A stretch of 64,000 nt of DNA from Dacryopinax spathularia. Lineage: Eukaryota; Basidiomycota; Dacrymycetes; Dacrymycetales; Dacrymycetaceae. Shown here in pieces: positions 11,448 through 22,819 of the stretch (within the stretch, counting starts at the first letter, position 1; each line of letters begins with the position of its first letter). The notes below the pieces were generated by a model. It ran no database searches. It saw only the letters and a list, made by a program, of their open reading frames with translations, and had not been told where the DNA came from. The stretch lies in NCBI GenBank assembly GCA_037974965.1, contig JBBPFI010000003.1, positions 248,001-312,000 of the forward strand. Reading direction: 5' to 3'. The translations under genes were made by a program, and so were the position numbers.

Positions 11448-12560
11448 CTAGTTAACAACCGCGAAAGCCGGTGCCCAGACAGCAGCAGCAGCGACCGCAT
11501 CAACATTCGCGAACGGACCCGGCTGATCAGTGACAGAGGCGATGGTCAGACCGTTCATCAGGTGCTGGTCGAATGGGAAGGTAGCCTTGATGATCACCGA
11601 GTTGTCGTCCTGCGAGACATAGGTAGCAGGGACGACGACGGGGTTGTTGAGCTGGTTGACATAGACGACGTTGTACGCCGTGCCGATGACGTACTTGTCT
11701 TTCGACAGGGAGAGGCGGACGTCCTGAGTGCGCGCGGTGGGCGTGTCGAGGAAACTGACCTTCGCGAACGTCTTCAGGTCAGCGGCGATGATGTCGATGT
11801 TCGGGCAGGAAGTGGGGTCGACAAAGCCCTGCAGAGCAGTGAAGGCGAAGTCGCGGTTGGAGACGGTGGTGAAGGGGAGTTCGTCGGGCACACGGCCGAG
11901 GAGGTAGCGGAAGAACCCGTTCTGCTCGCCTTCGTTCGCGACGGCCTGGACGACACCGCGGACCAGGCCGACATCACCGTTCTGCGCGAAGATCTGAACG
12001 ACTTCGCCCAGCACACCAAAGACATTGGAAGTGAAGGTCATGGCCAGCGCCACGGACTCCTCGAAAGTCGAGACGGGGAAGTTGTACTTCGTGCAAGGCT
12101 CGATCGGGGTCTGGTTGAAGTGCGCGAGCGCGTTGACAGCGTTCAGGTTGTGCAGTTCCTCGACGTGCTGGGTGACAGTGAGGAAGTTGACGAAGTAATC
12201 GTAGTCGACCCAGGAGGGGACTTCGTAGCCCGGTACGTGGTGCGTCACGTTGTACAGGAACTCCTCGAAGTAAACAGCTTCGATGCGCTCGGCGAAGTCG
12301 ATCAAGCGGAGGTTGACCAGCCCCTGAGCGGAGATGTTCGCGGGAGGAGTCGAGTTTGAAAGAGTGCCGTGCGCGCCAAGCTCGATCTGCTGCAGCTGTT
12401 GTGGTGTAGGTGTGGGGAAGCCATCTGCGAGAGGGAAAGGCGAGCCATTGCTGCCGCTTGAGCTCGACTTAGAGCCAGAAGCGTGGCGAGCAGCCGGTGC
12501 GGCAGAAGCGCCGAGAGCGGCAAGGCCAATAGTAGCAGCAGTGAGGAGAGAGGCGTGCAT
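11448..12560 (-). CDS. Rds1-like secreted stress protein with ferritin-like domain
   Basis: A single exon of 370 aa. The N-terminus is a classical signal peptide (hydrophobic stretch to about residue 20, then SAAPAAR). Most of the mature protein resembles the ferritin-like domain of fungal Rds1 and late-sexual-development proteins: helices with LVNLRLIDFAERIEAVYFEEF, TQHVEELHNLNAV and the region starting FAFTALQGFVDPTSCP. In fission yeast Rds1 is induced by nutrient and temperature stress and regulated through cAMP; its chemistry is unknown. Several NxS/T sites are present (LSNST, PANIS, YNVT, FNQT). A TATA box sits about 118 bp upstream. The extreme C-terminus is Ala-rich and hydrophobic. 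Confidence 0.88.
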   Translation of the reverse strand: MHASLLTAATIGLAALGASAAPAARHASGSKSSSSGSNGSPFPLADGFPTPTPQQLQQIELGAHGTLSNSTPPANISAQGLVNLRLIDFAERIEAVYFEEFLYNVTHHVPGYEVPSWVDYDYFVNFLTVTQHVEELHNLNAVNALAHFNQTPIEPCTKYNFPVSTFEESVALAMTFTSNVFGVLGEVVQIFAQNGDVGLVRGVVQAVANEGEQNGFFRYLLGRVPDELPFTTVSNRDFAFTALQGFVDPTSCPNIDIIAADLKTFAKVSFLDTPTARTQDVRLSLSKDKYVIGTAYNVVYVNQLNNPVVVPATYVSQDDNSVIIKATFPFDQHLMNGLTIASVTDQPGPFANVDAVAAAAVWAPAFAVVN

Positions 12561-12677
12561 ATTAGGAGAAGATATTAGAAGTACTGAGAAGATGGAAGAG
12601 TGCGGCGAGCTCTAGCTGAGGTGGGCAGAGATATGCCTCAGGCTGTTGATGTCGAACCATGGTTTGTTGGCCTCTCC

Positions 12678-12684
12678 TTATATA
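12678..12684 (-). promoter_or_regulatory. TATA box of the Rds1-like gene
   Basis: TATATAA on the coding strand about 118 bp before the ATG. A clear TATA element is typical of inducible stress genes. Confidence 0.6.
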
Positions 12685-13228
12685 GCCAACTGGTGCTCAA
12701 ACCTCGTTGGTCATTGCCCGCCTCGCAGAGACAGAGCACAGGCAGCATTCGACCATAGCAAAGCAGGAAGACAGCGCCATAGCCAGATGTTTGAACTCGC
12801 CCCGCAGAGCCTTCATGAGAGAAACTATTCAGTAACGAGACAAGGCGGCCAGGGTAGGGGTCGTACGGAGTAGATGCTCGTTTCGGGTTACACCGCCTCC
12901 CTGTAGAGTCGAGAAGAGGCGCTACTTATGAGGGTCGCCGCGTTCTCCGAGGAGGTCCCATGCACCCCGCACCGCACTGTTTTTACCATCTTGAGGTGCT
13001 GTGTATGTAGCAACCGTTCGAGTTAAGCTTGCAGAAGCAATGCAGGAGTGCAAGACAACTGGAGTATGAATTGACTGCATGATTTGGGTTGGGTGTGTGG
13101 AAATTAACTAAAGATGAAGATGTTTATCAGTCGATTTGCACAGAAAGCCAGGTATTCCATTGTGGTGTTGAGCTGTCAACCACCAAATGAAGCGAAAGAT
13201 ACAAGCCGGATAGCCCCCTCGCGAACCA
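12685..13228. other. Intergenic, Rds1-like promoter and SEN2 3' flank
   Basis: About 540 bp without coding signal upstream of the TATA box of the Rds1-like gene, running to the end of the SEN2 coding region on the same strand. Confidence 0.5.
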
Positions 13229-14718
13229 TTAATCCCGCATCCGCGAAGGTACAAACCTTCTAATCACGACCTCCCTAACGCTATACATCCCCAAGCATTT
13301 CGGACTGCTCAGATCCGCCTCCTTCAGCTCGCTCATTGCGGGTATAGTAACGTAGGCAAGGATGAGGGTTTTCTTAACTTGCGCGTTAACGCGACTGATG
13401 GTGCTGAACCATGTCCAGGTGAAAGGCTCTCTTTGGTAGGTGAAGGGCGAGGTGGCGGCGTCGGAGGGGTCGTCGTATTCCGGACAGAGGACTATGGCGA
13501 ACCTAACGGTATGTTAGTTTGCTGGGTGTGAAGCACAGGAAGAAGGGCATACTCGGCATGCGTGAACACGGGACCTCGTTTGTAAAGCAGGTAGTCGACG
13601 CAGAACTTGATGCCGCCCCGTACTACCCAGCCTAATGATCGGAAATGGTGATATGCGACGTAATTTATGAGGAAAGGGTTGTCGGGCCGTCGGCAGTCGT
13701 CCGGCGTGGGCGGCAAGAACGGCACGGGAGAAGACGATGATGATATGCAGAGGCTCCATAATGCAGGCAACGAAAGATATTGACCCTGCTTAAGCTCAGA
13801 GATGGAGGAGATAGACGTCTTGAGATGCTTACTGATTCTTTATCCAATATTCGGAGACACTTGAGTCCCCATGCGAGGAAGAAAGCTTCCTGCAGCGTCA
13901 GCTGCAAGTGCTCCATATCCTCCACTTGGTCCTCATCCAGCAGCTCCGGTTCCTCTCGCAGCTGCTTTTCGACCTCATCTTCCGAGTCCGTCGCCCTCTT
14001 CGTCTTGACCCCATCAGGTACAGATTTCCCACCAGATTTGACGGAGGCGGGTTCGAAGGTCGGTCTAGGAACGTTATGTGGTGCATTGACGAGGGGTATG
14101 TCGAGCGTCGGTTCGGGCGTTTGCAATGAGGCGGAGAACGCGGCTTCCGCTTCTTCGGCTGCCTTTTGGATGGCAGCAGCTCTCGAAGCCTTGAACTGCT
14201 TCCTCTGTTCTCGTCGCCTAGCGGTGATCTCTTCAGCGGTAAGGACTGAAAGCGCTGTGTAAGCATAATGTATGAGCATTAGAAAGTTAAATAGTTCACG
14301 CACCTTCACCACCATTCAGTTCATGTACTCGTCTTTTCACCCAGCTGGGCTCGCTCCTCGACAGGCTGCCCTTGCCGAAGAACCCCCTTTCCCACAATAT
14401 CCTGACATCTCGCTTTCCTGTCACCCATACACTGCGTGTGAGGGGGTCGTATATGCCTGAGCACTCCGGGTTGATTATTCTTGTGCGCGGGAAAGGCAGG
14501 AGGCCGAGGGTATAAGGAGTGGGAGCAGCAGTCTCGACGAGAATAGGAAGCGGGTTGGCATAGATGATATTGTTGGGGTTTGGCCGCCGTTTCGGTTTTG
14601 AACTAGCCAAGGTCGTTGGAGTACTCGGCCCAGCAACCGCAGAAGACATTGTTGATGTTGTTGTTGCCTTTGCCCAAAATGGTCGAGTCGTGACTGAACC
14701 CCTGCTATCGATCGCCAT
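13229..14718 (-). CDS. SEN2: tRNA-splicing endonuclease catalytic subunit Sen2
   Basis: Four exons, complement(13229..13502, 13553..13785, 13833..14245, 14304..14718), 444 aa. It is the subunit that cuts the 5' exon-intron junction of pre-tRNAs within the Sen2/15/34/54 complex. The C-terminal nuclease fold shows the run starting [14 protein letters not shown], then the catalytic triad: Tyr in [13 protein letters not shown], His in FTHAEF, and Lys in KKTLILAYV. Upstream is the N-terminal half, with the block [19 protein letters not shown] typical of Sen2, and a charged helical linker with [13 protein letters not shown]. The intron after FTHAE shares one base with the Glu codon and restores the frame. 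It is divergent from the amino acid transporter, with only 265 bp between start codons. Confidence 0.92.
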
Positions 14719-14983
14719 ATGGCGCGGACATTACCGCATACCGCATGGCGCTTCTAAAATTGAATGGGGAAGGAAAGACCCTGTCCATAGCCGGGGAAAC
14801 AACGCCCCCATCATACATTCACAGAAGTTGTAACATAAGCACACGAGCACCTCTCCCCACCGTTCCTAATCCTCACATCGCTGGTTCAACCACGTCCTTG
14901 CGGTGGCTCAACGGGCGTTACAGTCTCTCCTTGTACTACTACGCAGGAACCCGATCGGCTGGTCTCACATACCCTTAGACGAC

Positions 14984-16635
14984 ATGCCACCAGCTCAATA
15001 CGGCGCTGTGCCGACCAGCGATAATGATGGGATCGTCAATGGAGGGCCAGACAGCGAGCAGGGTATCGATGAGCAGTCGTCCTTACTTGGCAGGAGGACG
15101 GGTGGATCGAGCTTTGGGCCTGCTAGCTTGCTCTCGAGTGTAGCAAACCTGGACAACACCGTGCGTGGCTTATCGTTGCCATACCGAGGGCCTCTGCTGA
15201 TATGCTACCTGATAAGATCATTGGCAGCGGAATGCTCACCTTCCCGTTGGCGATGGCCTCATCTGGGATAATACCCGGCATCTTCACCTGTATATTCTGC
15301 GGGTTCGTCGCTGGTCTCGGTCTCTTCTTCCTCACCCGATGCGCAACCAAAGTCAAGCCAAACCGCTCCGCCTCCTTCTACAGTGTGGCTCAACTCGCTT
15401 TCCCCGCTGCATCACTCTTCTTCGACTTGGCTATTGCGATCAAATGCTTCGGAGTGTCGATCAGCTACCTGATCATCATCAAGGGGCTTATGCCGGCTGC
15501 GACCAGGGCGTTATGGCATGCCCTGAACTGGGGAGATGTTCCTGCTGTCCTGGGGAACGGCCGGTTTTGGATCATCCTCGTTATGGCGCTCCTGGTCCCT
15601 TTGTGCTTCCTCAGGAAGCTGGATAGCCTAAGGCATACTTCATACATTGCTCTCTTCAGCGTCGGTGAGTCGTTCCACCTCCTAGCCAAAGGCTAGTGCT
15701 CATCCTGGTATCAGCCTACCTTGTCGTTGTTGTCATTGTTTGCTACTTCCACCCACCTCCCGGCAGCGTCCCACCAGGAGAGGTCCACCTGATCAAGTTC
15801 GACAAAGACTTCATCTCGACTTTCCCAGTGCAAGTATTCGCATTCACCTGTGCTCAGAACGTGCGTGGCTTGTCTACCCCTATCCCTCAGACGTCTAACA
15901 GAGTAACGCAGTTATTCCCGATCTACAACGAGCTGCACACCAACTCTCAGCCACGTATGAATCTCGTCATCGGGACCGCGGTTGGCACCGCAACGATAAT
16001 CTACGAGATCATCGCCATCTTCGGTTATCTCACATTCGGCTCCAACGTGGGCGCTAACATAATCGCCATGTACCCTGAAACGACGCTGTTCGTCGCCATC
16101 GGCCAAGTGGCTATCGTCATCCTCGTGCTCTTCTCCTATCCGTTGCAAGTGCTCCCATGCAGGAACTGCCTGGACAAGGTGTGGGACGATGCGGACATCG
16201 CCGTGCATAAGGCGGATCATGTATTGGAGGGAGAGGAAGACGGCGGGGTCGAGCCGGTGGCACAGGTGCATGATGCGCATGACCCGAGCCAGATGGGCAT
16301 CGTGAAGCATACCCTGCTTACGTGCCTCATCATCGCTGGAGGGTTCACCATCGCATTCTTTGTCGACGACCTCCAGCTCGTGCTCTCCTTTGTTGGCTCG
16401 ACTGGATCCACAAGTGCGTTTGCCTCCCTAGCTCATGGGGAGAAGGTGACTGACACGTTTTGTAATAGCCATCTCCTTCATCCTGCCTGGTCTGCTGTAC
16501 TTCCAGCTCTTCCGACACGACCGGGAGAGCAGCCGGGTCCTCAAATGGGCATCGCTAGCGCTGACGATTTACGGCATATTCATCCTCGTCTTTTGCCTAT
16601 CGTTCAACATCTACAAGGTCGCACACAGCGGTTGA
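14984..16635 (+). CDS. AVT-type (SLC38/AAAP) amino acid transporter
   Basis: Five exons (14984..15160, 15217..15664, 15715..15860, 15912..16413, 16469..16635), 479 aa. After a hydrophilic N-terminus, the first helix begins NTIIGSGMLTFPLAMA, the hallmark of the amino acid/auxin permease superfamily. About eleven hydrophobic segments follow, including the stretches starting CYFHPPPG, IIYEIIAIFGYLTF and SFVGSTGSTISF. Closest in pattern to the yeast vacuolar transporters AVT5-AVT7, which move amino acids across the vacuole membrane; substrate and membrane cannot be fixed from sequence. An acidic loop near residues 320-350 (VLEGEEDGG) lies between helices. The 3' splice site of intron 2 was chosen to give a 50-nt intron and keep the helix intact. 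Confidence 0.88.
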
Positions 16636-17696
16636 ACGTTGATCGTCGCTTCCGTGCACAAGATGAAGATGTTGGACAGGGTTGAGGATGAACGTAGTAA
16701 TTATAGAGACAAATGTTGTAGACTCGTAGATTGTATCAGGCAGTTCACACCGAGCAATAATGCGGATAATAAGTGACCTTCTGCGATGGGCGAAGCACGC
16801 ACCATGCGGTTGCGTGGGAATGAGGCGCTGCGGAGCATGCGTTACCATTGTCCCAAACCGCCGATTAGGCACCATCTCGGCCCTGAACTTCCAGCCAGCA
16901 TATCTACAAAAGAGCGTCAGCATGCTGCTCTATCAAGAGCACAAGATGCAGAACGAAAGGAAGGTCAGAGGTAGTGACGAAAGCTACGCATCAGCGCCGA
17001 CCTCCCGAGTATGGAAGTCGGCGATCAGACTGACGTGCAAATATTCGGTTTTATGCATCATTCAAGCAAGTAAAGCAGGGCAGGAAGGGTTGAAGGACAA
17101 AAAGATAAGACGGAAGACCGAACTCACCGGCGAGGCTTGTTCCAGAGCGATGGGATCGGAGCGCGATGGAATATAGACCTTTCACGCGCTCTGCCGCGAT
17201 ACGGGGTGCGAAAAGCTTTTCTCATATTCGGATTCAGCGCGGTTCGGCATACAGAATATACTGCCTTGAGGCCATTGCAGATCAATGTCACCTAATTGTC
17301 ATTTTGAGTTGGAGGGAAAGATTGGGAGAGATGTAAGAGGGGCGGAAGATGGCACAGAAAGAGCGAGTTTCGAATGCGACCGTACGAGGTCAAAAAGTTA
17401 CAAGGCCGCAGGAGTTGGGGTCCAAACCGGTGCGCACTGACGCACACGCTAAACGGAACCAATTCCCCGAAGAAGCATTCCACAGCAGCGGACACATCTC
17501 GGTGGGTCCCTCGACGGCGGTGTACAATCGTAGGCCAACCCCCGAGTGCGCTGCGCGCTACTCGTTACAGTGTACTGCCGGAGAGGATCACCCCCTCCGC
17601 CCCGCCCCGCCTTCGCCTCATAATACTCCTATCTTGTGTGGCTCCAGTCAATATTAAATACCGGTGGCAGACGAAGGAGTCAGAGTCAGAGATAGC
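16636..17696. other. Intergenic, no gene seen
   Basis: About 1.06 kb between two plus-strand genes. Short ORFs on both strands lack coding character or splice partners. Base composition is lower in GC than the genes. Confidence 0.5.
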
Positions 17697-20600
17697 ATGG
17701 CGTCGTCCTACGGGTCGCCGGTCACACCCACTGCGGCGAATGGCAAGGGCAAAGCACCCGCTACTGCCGTGGCCAGAGTGAGGACGGGAATCGTTCATAC
17801 CAATACGGTGGAGACGAGGGATGGCCAGAAGGTCAGCGCTTGTACCTTTGCCTTCCAAACGATGTTTCTAAGGCAACCTCGCAGGTTCGGGCCAGGATCG
17901 ATCCTTCACTTGTACGCCCATTTCTGGTGTCTGGGGCGCGTTCCTAACCCTGCTGTCAGTCAACTTCGGAAGTCGTACGCCAACTGTGTTTGAGCCTCAA
18001 GCTCACCGAAACATCAAAGCTATATGCGTTGCGGACGGACACTGATGAACTTGTGACGGACGACAACCTGAGCCGAGTTGTGCGGGATAAGACGCCGCTG
18101 AAGTGAGTGCATTCGAAGGCTGGGGTTGCGGCTCGCTGACTTGTGGTAGACTCACCAATGCACCTGTTATCGATGCTGCCGAGATCGTCTCCAAACTGCA
18201 GAGTCGGGATGACATCCATATGCGACCGGCACTGAGGGAGCTGAAGAAGTACATCAAGGTGCGTGTAACGAATATATGCCGCGCTCAACCTCTGCTGACA
18301 CCCGCAATAGGAAGAGGAGTTCCTTACGTCGTTCCTCAACCGAGATGGATTGCGTCAACTCCTCGAGATCATTCAATCCTATCATGGGAATATCCTGTCG
18401 GTAAGCGCCCAATCTTGGGATACCCGTAACACAGCTTCTGATAATGAGCATATAGGCGGCGCTGACCGCGATGGATAACCTGATGGAACTGGACAGAGGC
18501 TGGGAACATTTGCCAACGTCATTCATTACGAGGGTACGCGCTATCCACGCATTCGGTAGGCTCATACCTAATCCTGTCTAGATTGTTACGATAGTCACCA
18601 CGGAAAGCTCGATTAACGTATCAAGACCGGCCATCTCCATTCTCAAGAGGCTCGTAGAGGCCGACCCTCGCAATAACCCCAATCCTGGACCGAGCTCATC
18701 GCGCGGCACCTATGGGAAAGGCAAAGCGCCGTTGACAGTCTACAACTACGGCTTCGACGTTGTGTACGAGCAGACCAGGGTCCGGCCGGCGTTCCTCGAA
18801 ACGGTCGTCCAGAGGCTCACTAGTCCGGAGGCCACGACTGCTCTGAACAGTCTACGGCTCATCAATGCGCTCATTGCGTCGGCTACGGATGAGCACTGGG
18901 AGGACTTCATACGCCAACTTGAGCAGTTGAACGTCAGGAAGAAAGTGATCGTGAGTCGTCGAACCAAACCCTCGTATATGCGCATAAACTTACACCCTGT
19001 CCAGCGCTTGATGGACAACAATCACGGGGATGACCTGTCTTCTTCCATCCTAGACTTCCAGTCAAACATTGTTCGCGTAACATATCGACGGAAGACCACG
19101 CCGGTCGATACGAGCAACGAGATGCACCGGGAGATGCTGAATCGGATATTGCTCGCTGCAGACTTGCCCGCCGGAGATGGGGATGGGGACAAGTGGACGC
19201 GCTTGGGGTTCGAGAGCGATGATATGCGGGCCGAGTTTGCGAGAGTCGGTGTGCTCGGGCTGGAATGCATGGTGCGCCACGCTTTCGGAACTTCAAGCGA
19301 CCGAATTTGACTACAGGGCTAGCATGATCTGGCTGTTCGTGACCGGGAAGACTTCTCAAAGGTGCGAGCTGTTCCTTACATGTGCGTACATCGATCTAAA
19401 CTCTAAGCTAGATGATCCTGGCACAAGCCAACCGCGATCCCCAGCGGAGATGTCCGTTCGCCCAAGCGTCCAATGAAGTGGTCGAGCTGCTTGCGGAGCA
19501 TTGGAATATCTACTCTGGATGTAAACAGATCTTTCCCGCTCTATCACGTATGCGTATTGATACACTTCGACAGATTCAACGTCCACTTCGTATCAGCCGT
19601 TCTTGCTTGCATTCCATCGGGTGCATAATCTGACAACTCGATTCTTCCTTCGGTGAGTCTGAGCAGCTATATTTACTCCAATATTACTTGACGTCATCGC
19701 AGAATGTGGAACGAAAGTTCTGCAACGAGAGGCGACTTCCCACGCGTGGCAGCCTTGGTTCGGAGCCAGTAAGTGCATATGGTGATCAATACGAATGCGA
19801 CACTGAAATCTGTGTAGGGTGAAGGTGGCCTTGAAGAATGAGAGCACGACTTCCTGGTTCGAAGTCGAGCGAGAAATGCTCGAGAGCGAATACAGCAAGG
19901 TCCGCGAGCGCCAGATGAAGGAGCTCGAGCTGGAGGATGATCTGATCAACAAAGCGCCAATACGGTACGAATCCACCTTTTGGTTCCCTGACAGATGCTA
20001 ATGGGCCTGCAGGCGGTTACGCGAGGCTTTGTACAACGAGTCATTCAACTTTGTCCGAGAGCAGCGATTCCAGTGCCTGATGGACGGCGCTTGGTTCGTC
20101 AATGCCGTACCTCTCGTTACGGCTCAGAAGGAACGACCTCAGCGGGCTTGGCGCTTCCTGCGATTGGTATTTCAGCGGTGTATTATACACCGGCAACTTG
20201 CTTACCTGTGTGTCAGGATAAGACGAAGAAGTACCTTCATTATGTGGACAGCCCGGTGAAGATGTCGATACGAGGCGGCCTGGAGGATCTGCCTGAGAGA
20301 AGTATGTCGTACGTTCTGAATCATGGAGCTACAGCTCACGTTTTCGCAGTTGAAGTTGCTCAGATCGCTGAAGTTCAGTTGCACACGGGCGCTGCCGCTC
20401 CTGGCCTTTTGCCAAGTGTACCTGTCGACAACGCCTCGCTTAACGGCATGACCGCTCATCCGCACTCCTTCTCCCTCATCTCGGCGCAAGGATACAGCTT
20501 GGCAGACCAAGTCGCAGACAGCGCAGCAACGTTCTGCGACTGGGTCGACGGGCTCAACATGCTCCGCCGCGACGGCAGCGTTGTCCGGAAAGAAACGCAA

Positions 20601-20790
20601 GACATGGTCAACGTGAGCGCCCGCTCTGTGCGCTCCGCCTGCTATTACATATTGACCCTCACCCTAGGTGCTTACCGAGATCGGTCTCAAAATCAAGCTG
20701 CTCGACCTGACCGGCGAGAAGATCGATATCCCCACCTCAATTCCGTACGAGCCTCCGCCGGACAACCTGGACTTCTTCTTCGCCGATTAG
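17697..20790 (+). CDS. ELMO-family protein (engulfment and motility)
   Basis: Seventeen exons close to 760 aa: 17697..17831, 17885..17911, 17960..18102, 18150..18258, 18311..18400, 18456..18533, 18582..18950, 19005..19271, 19323..19361, 19412..19520, 19574..19652, 19703..19768, 19818..19964, 20013..20166, 20217..20301, 20350..20612, 20668..20790. Layout matches animal ELMO1 (about 730 aa): N-terminal armadillo-like helices, an ELMO domain ending near RRCPFAQASNEVVELL (about residue 440), a helix with KERQMKEL-like charge, a PH domain (from about 565, FQCLMDGAWF through YLHYVD and CDWVDGLNML), and a C-terminal proline segment YEPPPDN. ELMO proteins pair with DOCK-family exchange factors to activate Rac. 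Exon 2 is only 27 nt and exon 9 only 39 nt. The exon at 20217 assumes an intron that opens at GTATTTC. Confidence 0.87.
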
Positions 20791-21210
20791 GCTGGGTGGG
20801 ATGGACATGAGGTGTGAGGATGGAGGCGGTAGTGGTATTTATATATCAAGGACCTTTTTGCCGATTACCACCATACCGAATTTGGTTTGTCCATACCCTC
20901 GCCCAAGACAATTGATGCGTATATTTATTGCCTGCCTTCATTTGTGCCTGTGCTGGGATGACGCTGCCCAGTCACGGTCATGCTTGTGTAGAGGTTCTGC
21001 AGACGTCAACCTAGGCGCATGCAGATGGACAGCTCGCACGAGCGCCCAATAGATTGAGAAATACAAGGGAATAAACAGATCCTGATATCTGACTGTCCCT
21101 GGAATACCGCTTCTCTATCCACCCAGCCCACACATCCGCAGCACCACGCCTCCCAATCTGGCCTACATCGTAGATTTACTGGGCGTTCCGCTGCACAGAC
21201 CTCGATAGGG
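20791..21210. other. Intergenic between convergent genes
   Basis: 3' flanks of the ELMO gene and SGNH paralog C. Nothing recognisable. Confidence 0.5.
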
Positions 21211-22819
21211 CTATCGCTCAGTCAGCCCTGGCCCACTCACACAGAAGACCATAAGGGAGAAAGACACACCATACAGCACCCACTCCCCCCACACCCAACT
21301 CCCCGGCAACATCCCCGGATGAATATGATCCTCCCACCTCTCCTCGCCCCTGACAAGCTCCCCAATATTATCCATCCTCAACCTCGCCCTCCTTCTCCCT
21401 CCAAACCACGTACTCTGCTCCTTCCTGTGCTGGCTCACGATGTCCCTGGCCAGTTCCTGCACCTGGGCGATCCGGGATTGGTGGATGAGATAGGGCCAGT
21501 GGTAGTACTGCGGTGTTTGGCCCAGAGGGCGGAGGTAGACAGGCGTAGAGGAGGGGAAAGCGTGCAAGACGGCACTAGTGATCTCCTGCGTCCTCGTCTT
21601 CACCCATGAGAGGAACTCGGCAGATAAAGGCTGGGTGATGACCTCCTCCGTCAACCTCACTTCCTCCTCTTCTCCTGCTCCTTGGGACTGAACGGCGTAT
21701 TTGGCAGAAAGGTTGTCCAGCCTCTTAGCTAGGTCGAGGTCCCACGCCCCGAGCCCAAGCTCGACCAGGTCGACATGTCTCCGCCTCAGGTTCGCGAGGA
21801 GGGGCAGTGCAAGCCGCGTAAGACGCTCTTCGGCTTTGAGCGGGGGGTTGAAATGTTCCGACACGGCGGGCCAGAAGGCCTTTTCACCCCAGGGCCCCGT
21901 CGCTGGTTCGGCGGGAGGGGGAGGGGGATGACCTGGTAGCTGGGGCGGAGGAGGAGCGGTCTGCCCGTCATCGGAGCCGGGGTAGAATACCCATAGTAGC
22001 AAGAGATCAGAGCGCGGCAGATGGCAGACCCACGGCCTGCTCCTATCCGACCCGAATTCCCGACCTAGCTCCTCCGAGAGCTGTTTCTCGAGTTGCGTCA
22101 GCCCGTGCGGATATACCGTATCCCTCGGGTGGATAACACCAGGCTGAACGCCGAAGAACGAGCAGAAATGTTCGAGGTGGAGTCGGTCGATCGAGTCCCC
22201 AAACAAGAGTATCGTCCTCCCCACCAAAGGGCTGATGCTCTCGTCCGCTGCTGCTGCTGCGGCTGAGAGGGCGCTCGAGGACGCTTCGAACGCTTGGAGG
22301 GACTCGAGCAGGCGGGGAGGGTCGCGTGGACAGTGTGGCGGGTAGTCGGGCGCGGAGTTGCTAGTGGGGAGCCAGTAGTTGTCGGAGGCGTTGTGGGCGT
22401 TGACGTGGAGTGTTCCGGGGAGGCGGAACGCGTTTGGGCAGGGTGGGGTGCGTAGGGTGAGGATGCGGCCGCTCTGGAGGTAGACGAAGGACGAGAGGAG
22501 GAGGATGAGGGTGAGGAGGACGGAGAGGGTGATTAGGCGGCGGAGGGAGGGGAATGTTGGTGGGTGGTTTGGGAGGATAGGGGCGAGGAGGAGGAGAATG
22601 CGTGTGAACCTGCAAGGACTCTGGTCAGCATATATCAGGAGCGGACAAGAATGAATGAAGTGCGCACAGGGAGTTGTCTAGTGATGTGGAGAGCTCTTCT
22701 TTCCAGCTCAGCGGCCGCAGCTCGATCGCCAGCGGGTCTTCATCCCTCTGTCCCTCAGCATCCGGTGGGTCGCCAGTGTTAGAAGTAGGCAGGCGGAGGT
22801 ACCGCCCAAGCCCGGACAT
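21211..22819 (-). CDS. SGNH/PMR5-like membrane-anchored protein (paralog C)
   Basis: Two exons, complement(21211..22609, 22668..22819), 516 aa. The first exon gives a cytosolic N-terminus (MSGLGRYLRLPTSN). The second starts with a hydrophobic stretch, then LITLSVLLTLILLLSS, which should be the signal-anchor. The SGNH block I reads ILLFGDSIDRLHLEHFC and the C-terminus has WEDHIHPG, supplying the DxxH His. Family: GDSL/SGNH-like PMR5/Cas1p group, divergent from paralogs A and B (no GAHW block; VELGLGAWDLD sits there instead, and no intron in the GDS codon). Acyl transfer or ester hydrolysis on glycans is inferred only. Reading from the non-ATG codon at 22227 would lose the membrane anchor, so the upstream ATG was preferred. 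Confidence 0.75.

Noticed and set aside
11562-12359. 265-codon antisense frame within the Rds1-like gene
   Set aside because: Antisense shadow of a real single-exon gene with a signal peptide and known domain.
15665-15696. Alternative 32-nt intron in the AVT transporter
   Set aside because: Too short compared with other introns; the 50-nt choice ending at 15714 matches the family helix.
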